Part shown: in pieces, positions 1 through 7,992 of the stretch | How the letters are laid out: each line of letters begins with the position of its first letter | Numbering within the stretch: position 1 is the first letter of the stretch | DNA from: Streptomyces ortus | GTDB lineage: Bacteria; Actinomycetota; Actinomycetes; Streptomycetales; Streptomycetaceae | Reading direction: 5' to 3' | DNA length: 64,000 bases | NCBI RefSeq assembly: GCF_026341275.1 | Contig: NZ_JAIFZO010000002.1 | Span: 3,015,264 to 3,079,263, forward strand | Notes under the pieces: generated by a model | Database searches by the model: none | Told to the model about the DNA's origin: nothing | Seen by the model: the letters and a program-made list of their open reading frames with translations, nothing else | Program-made: the position numbers and the translations under genes

Positions 1-202
1 CGCGCAGCTCCGCCGTGTCCGCGGCGGCGGACCGGCCGCGCAGCGCGGCGGCGGCGACCCGGCCGGGGTCGGCGCCGGGGAGGTCGGCGGTGAAGTCGGT
101 CAGGATCCGCAGCAACGCGGTTCCCGGTCCGTCGGCCTCGGCCCTGTCCTGCTGCTCCCGGGTCGCTGTCGCGGAGACCGGATCGGCTGGCGCGATGGTC
201 AC
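1..202 (-). CDS. nrdA: Ribonucleoside-diphosphate reductase class I alpha subunit, N-terminus (partial)
   Basis: Only the first 67 codons lie in the window; the gene runs off the left edge. The GTG start at 202 reads VTIAPADPVSATATREQQ and continues LLRILTDFTADLPGADPGRVAAAALRG, which I recognise as the N-terminus of Streptomyces class Ia NrdA. The enzyme reduces ribonucleotides to deoxyribonucleotides. A purine-rich stretch (GGGAGAG) lies upstream of the GTG. The call is supported independently by the adenosylcobalamin riboswitch just upstream: Streptomyces class Ia nrdABS is known to be B12-repressed, because the class II enzyme needs B12. No catalytic residue is visible, so identification rests on N-terminal similarity and context. 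Confidence 0.8.
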   Translation of the reverse strand, partial: MTIAPADPVSATATREQQDRAEADGPGTALLRILTDFTADLPGADPGRVAAAALRGRSAAADTAELR

Positions 203-344
203 GTGGGGCTCTCCCTCGCTCGGCACGGGGGCCTCGGGGGAGAGGGGTTCGGGGCACACGGGGGTACGCGCTCCGTGCGGGCAGCGGTACGCCGCGTCCA
301 CCGGCCCACTCCACGAGGCCCGGACGTCATGCACCCGGACCGGA

Positions 345-480
345 CGGTCTGGGCGCGCTGTCGGCAGGTCCTCGGACTGACTCCTGTACGCGGCATGCGG
401 GCATGTCGCGTACAAGTACACCGTTGCGGGACAGTTCCGGATTCACACCGGATTCCCCTGCGGCGACAGCGATCATGAGC
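345..480 (-). promoter_or_regulatory. Adenosylcobalamin (B12) riboswitch
   Basis: Read on the minus strand, the leader contains the conserved cobalamin aptamer core in order: GGGAATCCGGTGTGAATCC, then ACTGTCCCGCAACGGT, then a variable stem, then the B12-box-like GTCAGTCCGAGGACCTGCC at about 364-383. It ends about 145 nt before the nrdA start. The known role of this element in Streptomyces is to shut off the B12-independent class Ia reductase when adenosylcobalamin is available. Exact stem boundaries are estimated by eye. Confidence 0.9.
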
Positions 481-545
481 ATACATCTTGTGCCGGGCTG
501 CGGAAGCACCCCCACATGTTGTGTCGTGTGGCTGGCTCTGTCCCC

Positions 546-660
546 GGGGGGGCTGCGCCCCCGGACCCCCTGTCGCGCTTGCGCGCTCGTCCTCAAACGC
601 CGGACGGGCTGAAGATGTCCGCCCGTCCGGCGACACTTCAGCCCGTCCGGCGTTTGCGGC
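546..660. repeat. Intergenic hairpin repeat, family B (ACGCCGGACGGGCTG type)
   Basis: A GGGGGCTGCGCCCCC hairpin is followed by a TCGCGCTTGCGCGCTCGTCCTC-type block and then a 20-bp perfect inverted repeat: AAACGCCGGACGGGCTGAAG at 595-614 and its complement at 636-655. The same element recurs near 34264, 43780 and 46490. It sits at the 3' end of the 695-2323 symporter gene, so termination or RNA stabilisation is likely. The function is inferred. Confidence 0.8.
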
Positions 661-694
661 CCGGGGGTTCGGGGGCTGGCCCCCGGGTGTGCTC

Positions 695-2323
695 CTAGTG
701 GCCGGCCCCCGCCGTCGCCGGGGGGAGTTCCACCTGGACGCCCTTGTCGCCCGCGTCCGCCGTGTAGTCCTCGGCGGAGGTCTCGTCGATGCCCTCGGGA
801 GCCTTGAGCGCGCGCAGGACGAACGTCATGACCACCGTCACGATCACGTTGAGCACGATCGCCGTCAGCCCGATGTACCCGATCTCCCCGATACCGGGAA
901 TCTCCTTCGAGGAGCCGCCGAAGTGCTTCTGCGTCGGCGAGGCCACCCCGTACGCGGCGACCGTCCCGTACAGCATGCCGACCGCCCAGCCCGCGAGCAG
1001 CGCCCACCGGTGGAACCAGCGCGTGAACAGGCCGCCGACCAGCGCCGGGAATGTCTGCAGGATCCAGATCCCGCCGAGCAGCTGGAAGTTGATGGCGACC
1101 GTCTTGTCCATGGTCAGGACGAAGACCAGCGCGCCCACCTTCACGAGCAGCGAGACCAGCTTGGAGACCTTCGTCTCCTGGGCGGGCGTCGCGTCGGGCT
1201 TGATGAAGTCCTTGTAGATGTTGCGGGTGAACAGGTTCGCCGCCGCGATGGACATGATGGCCGCCGGCACGAGCGCGCCGATCCCGATCGCCGCGAACGC
1301 CACGCCCGCGAACCAGTCCGGGAACATCGTCTCGAAGAGCTGCGGGATCGCCAGCTGCCCGTTGTCCACCTTGATCCCGGCCGCGATCGCCATGAAGCCG
1401 AGCAGCGCGAGCAGGCCCAGCATCAGCGAGTACAGCGGCAGGATCGTGGTGTTGCGCCGGATCACCTCACGGCTGCGCGAGGACAGCGTCGCCGTGATCG
1501 AGTGCGGGTACATGAAGAGCGCCAGCGCGGAGCCCAGCGCCAGGGTCGCGTACGTCCACTGGCCCGCCTCGCCCGGCACCAGGGAACCGCGGGGCGCGCC
1601 GGTCGCCGGGTTCGTCTGGCTGTACGCCTCGCCCGCCTTGGCGAAGATCTCGTCGAAGCCGCCCAGCTTGATCGGGATGTAGATGATCGCCACCGCGATG
1701 ACGATGTAGATCAGCGTGTCCTTGACGAACGCGATCAGGGCGGGCGCGCGCAGCCCGGACGAGTACGTGTACGCGGCCAGCACACCGAAGGCGATGAGCA
1801 GCGGCAGGTCCTTGACGAACCAGTTGGTGTCCTCCCCGCCGCCGACGCCCATCACGTCGAGGACGGCCTGGATGCCCACGAGCTGCAGCGCGATGTACGG
1901 CATCGTCGCCAGGATGCCGGTGACGGCGACCGCCAGCGACAGACCCTTCGAGCCGAAGCGCCCGCGCACGAAGTCGGACGTCGTCACGTACCCGTGCTTG
2001 TGCGACACCGACCACAGCCGGGGCAGGAAGGTGAAGATCAGCGGGTACACCAGGATCGTGTACGGGACGGCGAAGAAGCCGGCCGCGCCCGCCGCGTAGA
2101 TCGCCGCCGGGACCGCCACGAACGTGTAAGCCGTGTAGAGGTCGCCGCCGAGCAGGAACCAGGTCACCCAGGTGCCGAACGACCGGCCGCCCAGGCCCCA
2201 TTCGTCGAGCGTGTGCTCGTTGTCGGACCGCCGCCAGCGCGCGGCCAGGAAGCCCATGACCGTGACGGCCACGAAGAAGAAGATGAAGACGGCGAGTGCC
2301 ACGCCGTTCACGCCGTCCTTCAT
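695..2323 (-). CDS. Sodium:solute symporter (SSS family), MctP/ActP-like monocarboxylate permease
   Basis: This is a 542-residue polytopic membrane protein of the SSS family, the usual length. It has about 13 hydrophobic segments, the LGGRSFGTWVTWFLLGGD stretch after TM1, and the family-typical TTSDFVRGRFGSKGL near residues 112-130. Its closest look is to MctP/MctC-type transporters, which take up short monocarboxylates (acetate, lactate, pyruvate, propionate) with sodium or protons. Its ATG start overlaps the stop of the DUF3311 gene (ATGA at 2320-2323), so the two are probably translationally coupled; DUF3311 proteins commonly accompany these symporters. The substrate cannot be fixed from sequence. 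Confidence 0.88.
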   Translation of the reverse strand: MKDGVNGVALAVFIFFFVAVTVMGFLAARWRRSDNEHTLDEWGLGGRSFGTWVTWFLLGGDLYTAYTFVAVPAAIYAAGAAGFFAVPYTILVYPLIFTFLPRLWSVSHKHGYVTTSDFVRGRFGSKGLSLAVAVTGILATMPYIALQLVGIQAVLDVMGVGGGEDTNWFVKDLPLLIAFGVLAAYTYSSGLRAPALIAFVKDTLIYIVIAVAIIYIPIKLGGFDEIFAKAGEAYSQTNPATGAPRGSLVPGEAGQWTYATLALGSALALFMYPHSITATLSSRSREVIRRNTTILPLYSLMLGLLALLGFMAIAAGIKVDNGQLAIPQLFETMFPDWFAGVAFAAIGIGALVPAAIMSIAAANLFTRNIYKDFIKPDATPAQETKVSKLVSLLVKVGALVFVLTMDKTVAINFQLLGGIWILQTFPALVGGLFTRWFHRWALLAGWAVGMLYGTVAAYGVASPTQKHFGGSSKEIPGIGEIGYIGLTAIVLNVIVTVVMTFVLRALKAPEGIDETSAEDYTADAGDKGVQVELPPATAGAGH

Positions 2324-2613
2324 GCGGACGCGCCCCCGTTCCGCGCCTGGCGAGCGGCCTTGCGGGCGCGCTGCTCACGGTTCCACAGCGTGTACGCGGT
2401 CATGGTGAGCGCGGTCGAGACGAGCACCCACAGCATCTGGTACCAGTAGAAGAACGGGATCCCGATGAAGGTGGGGTCCACCTTCGCGTACGACCCCACC
2501 CAGAGCATCGCCACGAACGGCGCGATCAGGCAGACGGCGATCACCACGCGGACCGGTGTCACCACCGGTGGTTCCCCTTCGGGCGCTCTTGGCACATCCG
2601 GTGTTTCCGACAT
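2320..2613 (-). CDS. DUF3311 small membrane protein, probable symporter partner
   Basis: 97 residues starting MSETPDVPRAPEG. Two transmembrane helices are visible (VRVVIAVCLIAPFVAMLWVG and YWYQMLWVLVSTALTMTAYT), with the PTFIGIPFFYWYQ loop typical of DUF3311. A longer reading from a GTG at 2634 is possible, but the ATG at 2613 has a good ribosome binding site (GGACGGAG) and the GTG does not. The gene overlaps the downstream symporter by 4 bp. It is probably a small accessory subunit of the SSS transporter, by analogy with other small-subunit/SSS pairs; the function is not proven. Confidence 0.82.
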   Translation of the reverse strand: MSETPDVPRAPEGEPPVVTPVRVVIAVCLIAPFVAMLWVGSYAKVDPTFIGIPFFYWYQMLWVLVSTALTMTAYTLWNREQRARKAARQARNGGASA

Positions 2614-2749
2614 ACGGCGGCTCCGTCCCCTCACTGATCACCTGTGCAACGCGCAGGAAATCTAAGGGACGGTTCCGCTTTATGGAACCCCCGTCCGCAT
2701 AACGGATGTGCCGTGTCGAGCGACGGCGGAGCCGTTCACGGGAGCGGCG

Positions 2750-2959
2750 TCAGCAGCAGCGGAAGCCCTGCCGCGGATCCGCCTCCTGACGGTCCGTGCG
2801 CATCCGCTCGAACTCCCGCCGCGAGGGCACGTCCGCGTCGGCCCGCTCCTCGCGCAGACGCGCCACGTAGCGGTCGTACGCGGACTCGTCGGTGAGCTCC
2901 CGCACGTACCAGCGCACGCCCCTGGCCGCCCTAACCGCGTGGTTCAGCGCCGACCGCAT
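2750..2959 (-). CDS. YbdD/YjiX family small protein linked to CstA
   Basis: A 69-residue soluble protein (MRSALNHAVRAARGVRWYVRELTDESAYDRY...). The RGVRWYVRELTDESAYDRYV segment and the basic-acidic composition match the YbdD/YjiX family (DUF466), which is almost always encoded beside cstA. The start lies 29 bp inside the end of cstA, indicating tight coupling. I chose the ATG at 2959; an in-frame GTG immediately before it is also possible, and a strong GGAGGAGG ribosome binding site lies upstream of both. It may modulate the CstA transporter; the molecular role is unknown. Confidence 0.85.
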   Translation of the reverse strand: MRSALNHAVRAARGVRWYVRELTDESAYDRYVARLREERADADVPSRREFERMRTDRQEADPRQGFRCC

Positions 2960-5084
2960 CACGTACCTCCTCCTTCTCCTCCCTGGTCGGGATCAGTCCG
3001 GCCGGAGCGATGATCTGCGACTCGACGTACGCTGCCTCGCTGAGCGTGGAGAGCGCGGGACGGCGTATGTGCCGGATGCACACCCGCGTCGCGTCCGCGA
3101 TCACCACGACGATGAGCAGTGCCAGAACCGCCGTGAGGACACCGTCGACCGTGGAGTTCGTGACGATCGTGTGCATGTCGTCCATGGTCTTCGCGGGTGC
3201 GACGAGCTCGCCCCGGTCGATGCCGTCCTGGTAGATCGAGCGCTGCTTGAAGAAGCCGACGCGCGGGTCGCTGGAGAAGACCTTCTGCCAGCTCGCGGTC
3301 AGCGTGACCGTGGCGTCCCAGACGAGCGGGATCCCGGTGATCCAGGCCCATTTGAGGCGCCCGGACTTCACCAGCAGGGTCGTGCAGACGGCCAGGGCGA
3401 CCGCGGCGAGCAGCTGGTTGGAGATGCCGAAGATCGGGAACAGCTGGTTGATCCCGCCGAGCGGCTCATGGACGCCGACCCACAGGAAGTAGCCCCAGAG
3501 CCCGCAGACGATGCCGCTGGTGATGAGGAGCCCCGGCTTCCAGCTCACGTCCTTGAAGGGTTTGTAGAGATTGCCCAGCGTGTCCTGGAGCATGAAGCGG
3601 CCCACCCGGGTGCCCGCGTCGAGCGCCGTCAGGATGAACAGCGCCTCGAACATGATGGCGAAGTGGTACCAGAACGCGCGCAGGCCGTCTCCGGTGACGT
3701 CGGAGAAGATCTCCGAGACGCCGACCGCGAGCGTGGGCGCGCCGCCGGTCCGGGACAGCAGGGACGCCTCCTCGACGTTCTTCGCCGCGGCGGCCAGCTC
3801 ACCGGGGGAGATCGCGTACCCCCAACTGCCCACCACCTGGGAGGCGTTCTGCACCGTGTCCCCGATGACACCCGCCGGCGCGTTCATCGCGAAGTACAGG
3901 CCCGGGTCGATGATGGAGGCCGCGACCAGCGCCATGATCGCCACGGCCGACTCCATGAGCATGGAGCCGTACCCGATCATCCGTACCTGCGTCTCCTTCT
4001 GGATCATCTTCGGCGTCGTGCCGGAGGAGATCAGGGAGTGGAAGCCGGAGAGCGCCCCGCAGGCGATGGTGATGAAGACGAACGGGAAGAGCGAGCCCGC
4101 GAAGACCGGCCCGTTCCCCCGCGAGGCGAAGTCCGTGACCGCGTCCATCTTCAGGGTCGGCAGCGAGACGACGACCCCGAGCGCGAGCAGCGCGATGGTG
4201 CCGATCTTCATGAACGTGGAGAGGTAGTCGCGGGGCGCGAGGAGCATCCACACGGGCAGGATCGAGGCGATGAACCCGTACGCCACCAGCCAGACGACCA
4301 GGGTCGAGGGCGCGAGCGTGAACGTGTCGGCCCACGACGACTCGGCGACCCAGCGGCCCGCGACCAGCGCGAACAGCAGCAGCGCCACACCGATCAGCGA
4401 GACCTCGGCGACCCGGCCGGGCCGCAGGACGCGCAGGTAGAAGCCCATCAGCAGGGCGATCGGGACCGTCATCGCGATGGAGAAGGTGCCCCACGGGGAC
4501 TGGGCGAGCGCGTTGACGACGACCAGCGCGAGCACCCCGAGCAGGATGATCATGATGGCGAAGGCGGCGATCAGGGCCGCGGCGCCGCCGAACGGGCCGA
4601 TCTCCTCGCGCGCCATCTGCCCGAGCGACCTGCCGTCGCGCCGGGTGGAGAAGAACAGCACGACCATGTCCTGGACCGCGCCCGCGAAGATCACGCCGAC
4701 GATGATCCAGATGGTGCCGGGCAGATACCCCATCTGCGCGGCCAGTACGGGCCCCACCAGCGGCCCCGCGCCCGCGATCGCCGCGAAGTGGTGGCCGAGC
4801 AGCACCCGCCGGTCGGTGGGGTGGAAGTCGATGCCGTTGTTGAGGCGTTCGGCCGGGGTGGCCCGGTTCTTGTCGACCTTCAGAACCTTGTACGCGATGA
4901 ACTTCGCGTAGAAGCGATAGGCGATGGCGTACGAGCCGAGGGCGGCGGCCACCATCCAGGCGGCCGAGACCTCCTCGCCCCGCGAGAGAGCGAGTACGGA
5001 CCAGCCGACCGCGGCGATCAGCGCGACCAGGGTCCAGATGACGATGCTGCGGGGACGTGCCTTGCGGGGGCTGTCGGTGCGCAC
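2931..5084 (-). CDS. cstA: Carbon starvation protein CstA family transporter
   Basis: 717 residues and highly hydrophobic. It carries the CstA signature region near residues 90-120 (HPTDRRVLLGHHFAAIAGAG, then PLVGPVLAAQMGYLPGTIW) and the C-terminal CstA portion. Enterobacterial relatives (CstA, BtsT) import peptides and/or pyruvate, and pyruvate or another small carboxylate is the best guess here. Start: GTG at 5084, with GGGAGGA seven or so bases upstream. The small YbdD-like gene overlaps its 3' end. With the neighbouring MctP-like symporter this makes a block of carboxylate uptake genes beside the amino-sugar regulon. Confidence 0.93.
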   Translation of the reverse strand: MRTDSPRKARPRSIVIWTLVALIAAVGWSVLALSRGEEVSAAWMVAAALGSYAIAYRFYAKFIAYKVLKVDKNRATPAERLNNGIDFHPTDRRVLLGHHFAAIAGAGPLVGPVLAAQMGYLPGTIWIIVGVIFAGAVQDMVVLFFSTRRDGRSLGQMAREEIGPFGGAAALIAAFAIMIILLGVLALVVVNALAQSPWGTFSIAMTVPIALLMGFYLRVLRPGRVAEVSLIGVALLLFALVAGRWVAESSWADTFTLAPSTLVVWLVAYGFIASILPVWMLLAPRDYLSTFMKIGTIALLALGVVVSLPTLKMDAVTDFASRGNGPVFAGSLFPFVFITIACGALSGFHSLISSGTTPKMIQKETQVRMIGYGSMLMESAVAIMALVAASIIDPGLYFAMNAPAGVIGDTVQNASQVVGSWGYAISPGELAAAAKNVEEASLLSRTGGAPTLAVGVSEIFSDVTGDGLRAFWYHFAIMFEALFILTALDAGTRVGRFMLQDTLGNLYKPFKDVSWKPGLLITSGIVCGLWGYFLWVGVHEPLGGINQLFPIFGISNQLLAAVALAVCTTLLVKSGRLKWAWITGIPLVWDATVTLTASWQKVFSSDPRVGFFKQRSIYQDGIDRGELVAPAKTMDDMHTIVTNSTVDGVLTAVLALLIVVVIADATRVCIRHIRRPALSTLSEAAYVESQIIAPAGLIPTREEKEEVRDAVGAEPRG

Positions 5085-5217
5085 GGGTCGTCCTCCCGTC
5101 CATGGGTGACGGGAGGACGGTAGAACAGGATCCCCCGCAGCGCTACACCACGCACACCCCCCACCCCCACAAGCCCAACTCCCGTCGTTACAGGGGAACT
5201 TGGCAGCCCCCTCCCGA

Positions 5218-5386
5218 GGGGCGCGGGGAACGGCGCAATCTTTTGCCTTTAGGGGCGCGGGGAACGGCGCAGACTTTCGTCTTCAGGGGCGCGGGGAACG
5301 GCGCAGTCTTTTGGCTTTTAGGGGCGCGGGGAACGGCGCAATCTTTAAGGGGGCGCAGCCCCCAAAGGGGCGCGAGGAACGGCGCA
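5218..5386. repeat. Intergenic array of five 20-bp boxes (family A), 34-35 bp period
   Basis: Five copies of GGGGCGCGGGGAACGGCGCA start at 5218, 5252, 5286, 5321 and 5367. The last has one change (GCGAGG). Spacers are T-rich and similar but not identical (TCTTTTGCC, CTTTCGTCTT, TCTTTTGGC). The 46-bp last interval carries an inserted hairpin (GGGGGCGCAGCCCCC). Single or arrayed copies recur at 11400, 39330-39402 and 58621-58811. The array lies between the 5' end of cstA and the 3' end of dasR, so it is downstream of dasR. Confidence 0.88.
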
Positions 5387-5417
5387 GTCTTCAAGAGCGG
5401 GCGGCCCAAGGGCCACC

Positions 5418-6182
5418 TCAGTCCGTGGGCCTCTTCAACCGCGCGACGAACTTGTACCGATCCCCCCGGTACACGGACCGCACCCACTCCACCGGCTGCT
5501 GATCCTGATCGATCGAGTGCCGCGACAGCATCAGCATCGGCAACCCCACATCGGTCCCGAGCAACCCCGCCTCCCGGGGAGTGGCGAGGGACGTCTCGAT
5601 CGTCTCCTCCGCCTCGGCCAGCCGCACGTCGTACACCTCGGCCAACGCCGTGTACAGGGACGTGTACTTCACCAGCGACCGCCGCAACGCGGGAAACCGC
5701 TTCGCGGACAGATGCGTCGTCTCGATCGCCATCGGTTCCCCGCTCGCGAGCCGCAGCCGCTCGATCCGCAGCACCCGCCCCCCGGCGCTGATGTCGAGCA
5801 GCTCGGCGAGCGTGTCATCGGCGGTGATGTACCCGATGTCCAGCAACTGCGAGGTCGGTTCGAGCCCCTGCGCCCGCATGTCCTCCGTGTAGGAGGTGAG
5901 TTGCAGCGCCTGCGACACCTTCGGCTTCGCGACGAAGGTGCCCTTGCCCTGGATCCGTTCCAGCCGCCCCTCGACGACCAGCTCCTGCAGCGCCTGGCGC
6001 ACGGTCGTGCGCGAGGTGTCGAACTCGGCGGCGAGCGTGCGCTCGGGAGGCACCGGCGTACCCGGCGGCAGCGTGTCCGTGATGTCGAGCAAGTGCTTCT
6101 TCAGGCGGTAGTACTTGGGCACGCGCGCGGTACGGATGGGGGCGCCACCCTCGTTCTCCGCACTGCTGACGTCGGTGCTCAT
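5418..6182 (-). CDS. dasR: GntR/HutC-family global regulator DasR
   Basis: 254 residues from the ATG at 6182, exactly the known DasR length; GGAAGG precedes the start. An N-terminal GntR winged helix (about residues 18-85) includes LAAEFDTSRTTVRQALQELV and ends in RIQGKGTFVAKPK; a UTRA effector domain follows (about 105-245). DasR represses chitin, chitosugar and GlcNAc genes and influences antibiotic and development genes, and is released by GlcN-6-P or GlcNAc-6-P. It is divergent from dasA and has a dre-like site in its own leader at 6317-6332, fitting autoregulation. dasABC and nagB as neighbours confirm the name. Confidence 0.97.
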   Translation of the reverse strand: MSTDVSSAENEGGAPIRTARVPKYYRLKKHLLDITDTLPPGTPVPPERTLAAEFDTSRTTVRQALQELVVEGRLERIQGKGTFVAKPKVSQALQLTSYTEDMRAQGLEPTSQLLDIGYITADDTLAELLDISAGGRVLRIERLRLASGEPMAIETTHLSAKRFPALRRSLVKYTSLYTALAEVYDVRLAEAEETIETSLATPREAGLLGTDVGLPMLMLSRHSIDQDQQPVEWVRSVYRGDRYKFVARLKRPTD

Positions 6183-6316
6183 ACTCTGCCTTCCCGGCTC
6201 CGGATGCCGATGCGGACGGCGTACGCGCCGACCACGGCTCACATCGTGGCACGCCCAACCGTGCGAGTGTCCTCCCGCACGCTGCGTGATCTCCTCTATA
6301 TACCGTCGGGGTCCCT

Positions 6317-6332
6317 TTTGGTCTAGTCCATA
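6317..6332. promoter_or_regulatory. dre site (DasR operator) upstream of dasR
   Basis: TTTGGTCTAGTCCATA matches the 16-bp DasR-responsive element consensus ACTGGTCTAGACCAGT in the central GGTCTAGNCC block. It lies about 135 bp upstream of the dasR ATG. Autoregulation of dasR is an inference from this position and from published DasR biology. Confidence 0.85.
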
Positions 6333-6485
6333 GCGTGCGCGGCCCAGGTCCTGAGCGCCGCCGCTGCCCGCTCGCGGACCCCTTCGCGGGCCCGCCCGAT
6401 CTGTCACCCGTGTAGTGAAAGGTCCCTTCATATGTAGGTCGCGTAACGGACGGTCGGGAGCGGCTTTTTCACCCTTGACACCTCT

Positions 6486-6501
6486 CTAGGTCTAGTCCAA
6501 G
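6486..6501. promoter_or_regulatory. dre site 1 upstream of dasA
   Basis: CTAGGTCTAGTCCAAG contains the conserved GGTCTAGTCC core of the DasR operator. It lies about 112 bp upstream of the dasA GTG and 8 bp from the second dasA dre, so DasR probably binds here cooperatively. Confidence 0.85.
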
Positions 6502-6509
6502 CTCCCCGT

Positions 6510-6525
6510 ACTGGTCTAAACCATT
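6510..6525. promoter_or_regulatory. dre site 2 upstream of dasA
   Basis: ACTGGTCTAAACCATT is the best match in the window to the dre consensus, keeping ACTGGTCTA and ACCA. It lies about 88 bp upstream of the dasA start. Two adjacent operators are consistent with tight DasR control of dasA. Confidence 0.9.
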
Positions 6526-6612
6526 GAGGACCAGGTCCCAGCCCCACGGGCAGTACTCGTCGTAAGTCACGCGGTGGGCAGGGGGGTTGCTGGCATCCCT
6601 GAGGAGGATGAC

Positions 6613-7887
6613 GTGAATCGCAAGCTCATCGCGGCCGTCGGTGTCGCGGGCATGTTGATGTCGGTCGCTGCGTGTGGCGGCGACGGTGACGACGGCGGCA
6701 AGGCGGGGGCCGACGGCTACAAGGGCCAGACCCTGACCGTCTGGGCCATGGACGGCTCGACACCGGAGGGCTGGACCAAGGACCTCACGGCCGCCTTCGA
6801 GAAGAAGACGAAGGCCAAGCTGAAGTTCGAGACGCAGCAGTGGAACGGCATCCAGCAGAAGATCACCACCTCTCTCTCCGAGGACAACCCGCCGGACGTC
6901 CTTGAGGTCGGCAACACCCAGACCCCCGCCTACGCGGCCACCGGCGGTCTCGCCGACCTGAGCGACCTCAAGGAGGAGATCGGCGGCGACTGGACCAAGG
7001 CGCTCAACGAGTCCTCGGTCTTCGAGGGCAAGCAGTACGCCGCCCCCTGGTACTTCGCCAACCGCGTCGTCATCTACAACAAGAAGGTCTGGGCGGACGC
7101 CGGCATCACGGACACCCCCAAGACCCGCGCCGAGTTCTTCGACGCACTGAAGACCATCGACAAGAAGACCGACGCCGAGCCGATCTACCTGCCCGGCCAG
7201 AACTGGTACTTCTTCGACGGCCTGACGATCGGCCAGGGCGCCGACCTGGTGAAGAAGGAAGGCGACAAGTACGTCTCCAACCTCGCGGACCCGCAGGTCG
7301 GCAAGGCCATGGAGATCTACAAGCAGTACCAGTCCTACTCCAAGGCCCCCAAGGACAAGGACGAGGCGACCCCGCAGCAGGCCGAGGTCTTCGCCAAGGG
7401 CAACGTCGGTGCCTTCATCGGCATGGGCTGGGAGGCCGGCACGGCCATCGCGGCCAACAAGAAGATCGAGAAGGACATCGGCTACTTCACCATCCCCGGT
7501 GAGACGGCCGACTCGCCCGAGGGCGTCTTCCTCGGCGGTTCCAACTTCGCGGTCGCCGCCGGCAGCAAGAAGCAGGAGCTCGCCAAGGAATTCCTGAAGC
7601 TCGCCCTGTCCGACAAGTTCGAGGGCGCGCTCGCCAAGGAGAACGGCGTCATCCCGAACAAGGAGGCGCTGCAGATCCACCTCGCGGGCAACGGCGCCGC
7701 CGAGGCCGCCGCCCCGGCCGCGGCCGGCGGTGGCACCACGCCGCTGATCCCCGAGTGGGCCGCCGTGGAGAACGACCCCAACCCGATCAAGGCCTACATG
7801 ACCGCGGTCCTGAAGGGGAAGTCGCCCGCCGCCGCCGCCAAGCAGGTCGAGGCGGAGATCAACAAGCGGCTCGCGCAGAGCAGCTGA
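6613..7887 (+). CDS. dasA: Chitosugar ABC transporter substrate-binding lipoprotein DasA
   Basis: 424 residues from the GTG at 6613, preceded by GAGGAGG. A lipoprotein signal (VNRKLIAAVGVAGMLMSVAAC) has its lipobox Cys near residue 21. The mature part is a family 1 extracellular solute-binding protein (LTVWAMDGSTPEGWTKDLTA; QNWYFFDGLTIGQGADLV; GNVGAFIGMGWEAGT). DasA binds N,N'-diacetylchitobiose and longer chitosugars and delivers them to DasB/DasC; energy is expected from the shared ATPase MsiK encoded elsewhere, since no ATPase gene is present here. It is controlled by two upstream dre sites and separated from dasB by a strong hairpin. Confidence 0.97.
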   Translation: MNRKLIAAVGVAGMLMSVAACGGDGDDGGKAGADGYKGQTLTVWAMDGSTPEGWTKDLTAAFEKKTKAKLKFETQQWNGIQQKITTSLSEDNPPDVLEVGNTQTPAYAATGGLADLSDLKEEIGGDWTKALNESSVFEGKQYAAPWYFANRVVIYNKKVWADAGITDTPKTRAEFFDALKTIDKKTDAEPIYLPGQNWYFFDGLTIGQGADLVKKEGDKYVSNLADPQVGKAMEIYKQYQSYSKAPKDKDEATPQQAEVFAKGNVGAFIGMGWEAGTAIAANKKIEKDIGYFTIPGETADSPEGVFLGGSNFAVAAGSKKQELAKEFLKLALSDKFEGALAKENGVIPNKEALQIHLAGNGAAEAAAPAAAGGGTTPLIPEWAAVENDPNPIKAYMTAVLKGKSPAAAAKQVEAEINKRLAQSS

Positions 7888-7893
7888 TCACTT

Positions 7894-7947
7894 CCGTGCC
7901 GGGGACGGCCGTGGCTCACCCGCCACTCCTGTCCGTCCCCGGCACGG
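7894..7947 (+). terminator. Intercistronic hairpin between dasA and dasB
   Basis: A perfect 15-bp inverted repeat, CCGTGCCGGGGACGG at 7894-7908 and its complement at 7933-7947, is separated by a 24-nt loop. It starts 7 nt after the dasA stop. It probably acts as a partial terminator or 3'-end stabiliser that keeps dasA mRNA above dasBC, as is common for binding-protein genes; this role is inferred. Confidence 0.8.
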
Positions 7948-7992
7948 TGGCGTATCCGACTGCGACTTTCGACGGTGGAAGAGATGGCGAGC

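Noticed and set aside
488..2449. 653-residue plus-strand ORF
   Set aside because: It is antisense to the SSS symporter, very Arg/Asp/His-rich with no domains, and typical of GC-rich shadow frames.
2892..5123. 743-residue plus-strand ORF
   Set aside because: Antisense to cstA; composition dominated by Arg, Asp, Gly and Gln without motifs.
5218..5386. CRISPR-like array
   Set aside because: Periodic, but spacers are short, T-rich and similar to each other, the repeat is not a typical CRISPR repeat, and no cas genes are near.
6527..6537. GGACCAGGTCC as a third dre site before dasA
   Set aside because: It is a palindrome, but the half-sites are in the reverse order of the dre core and the TCTAGA centre is absent.
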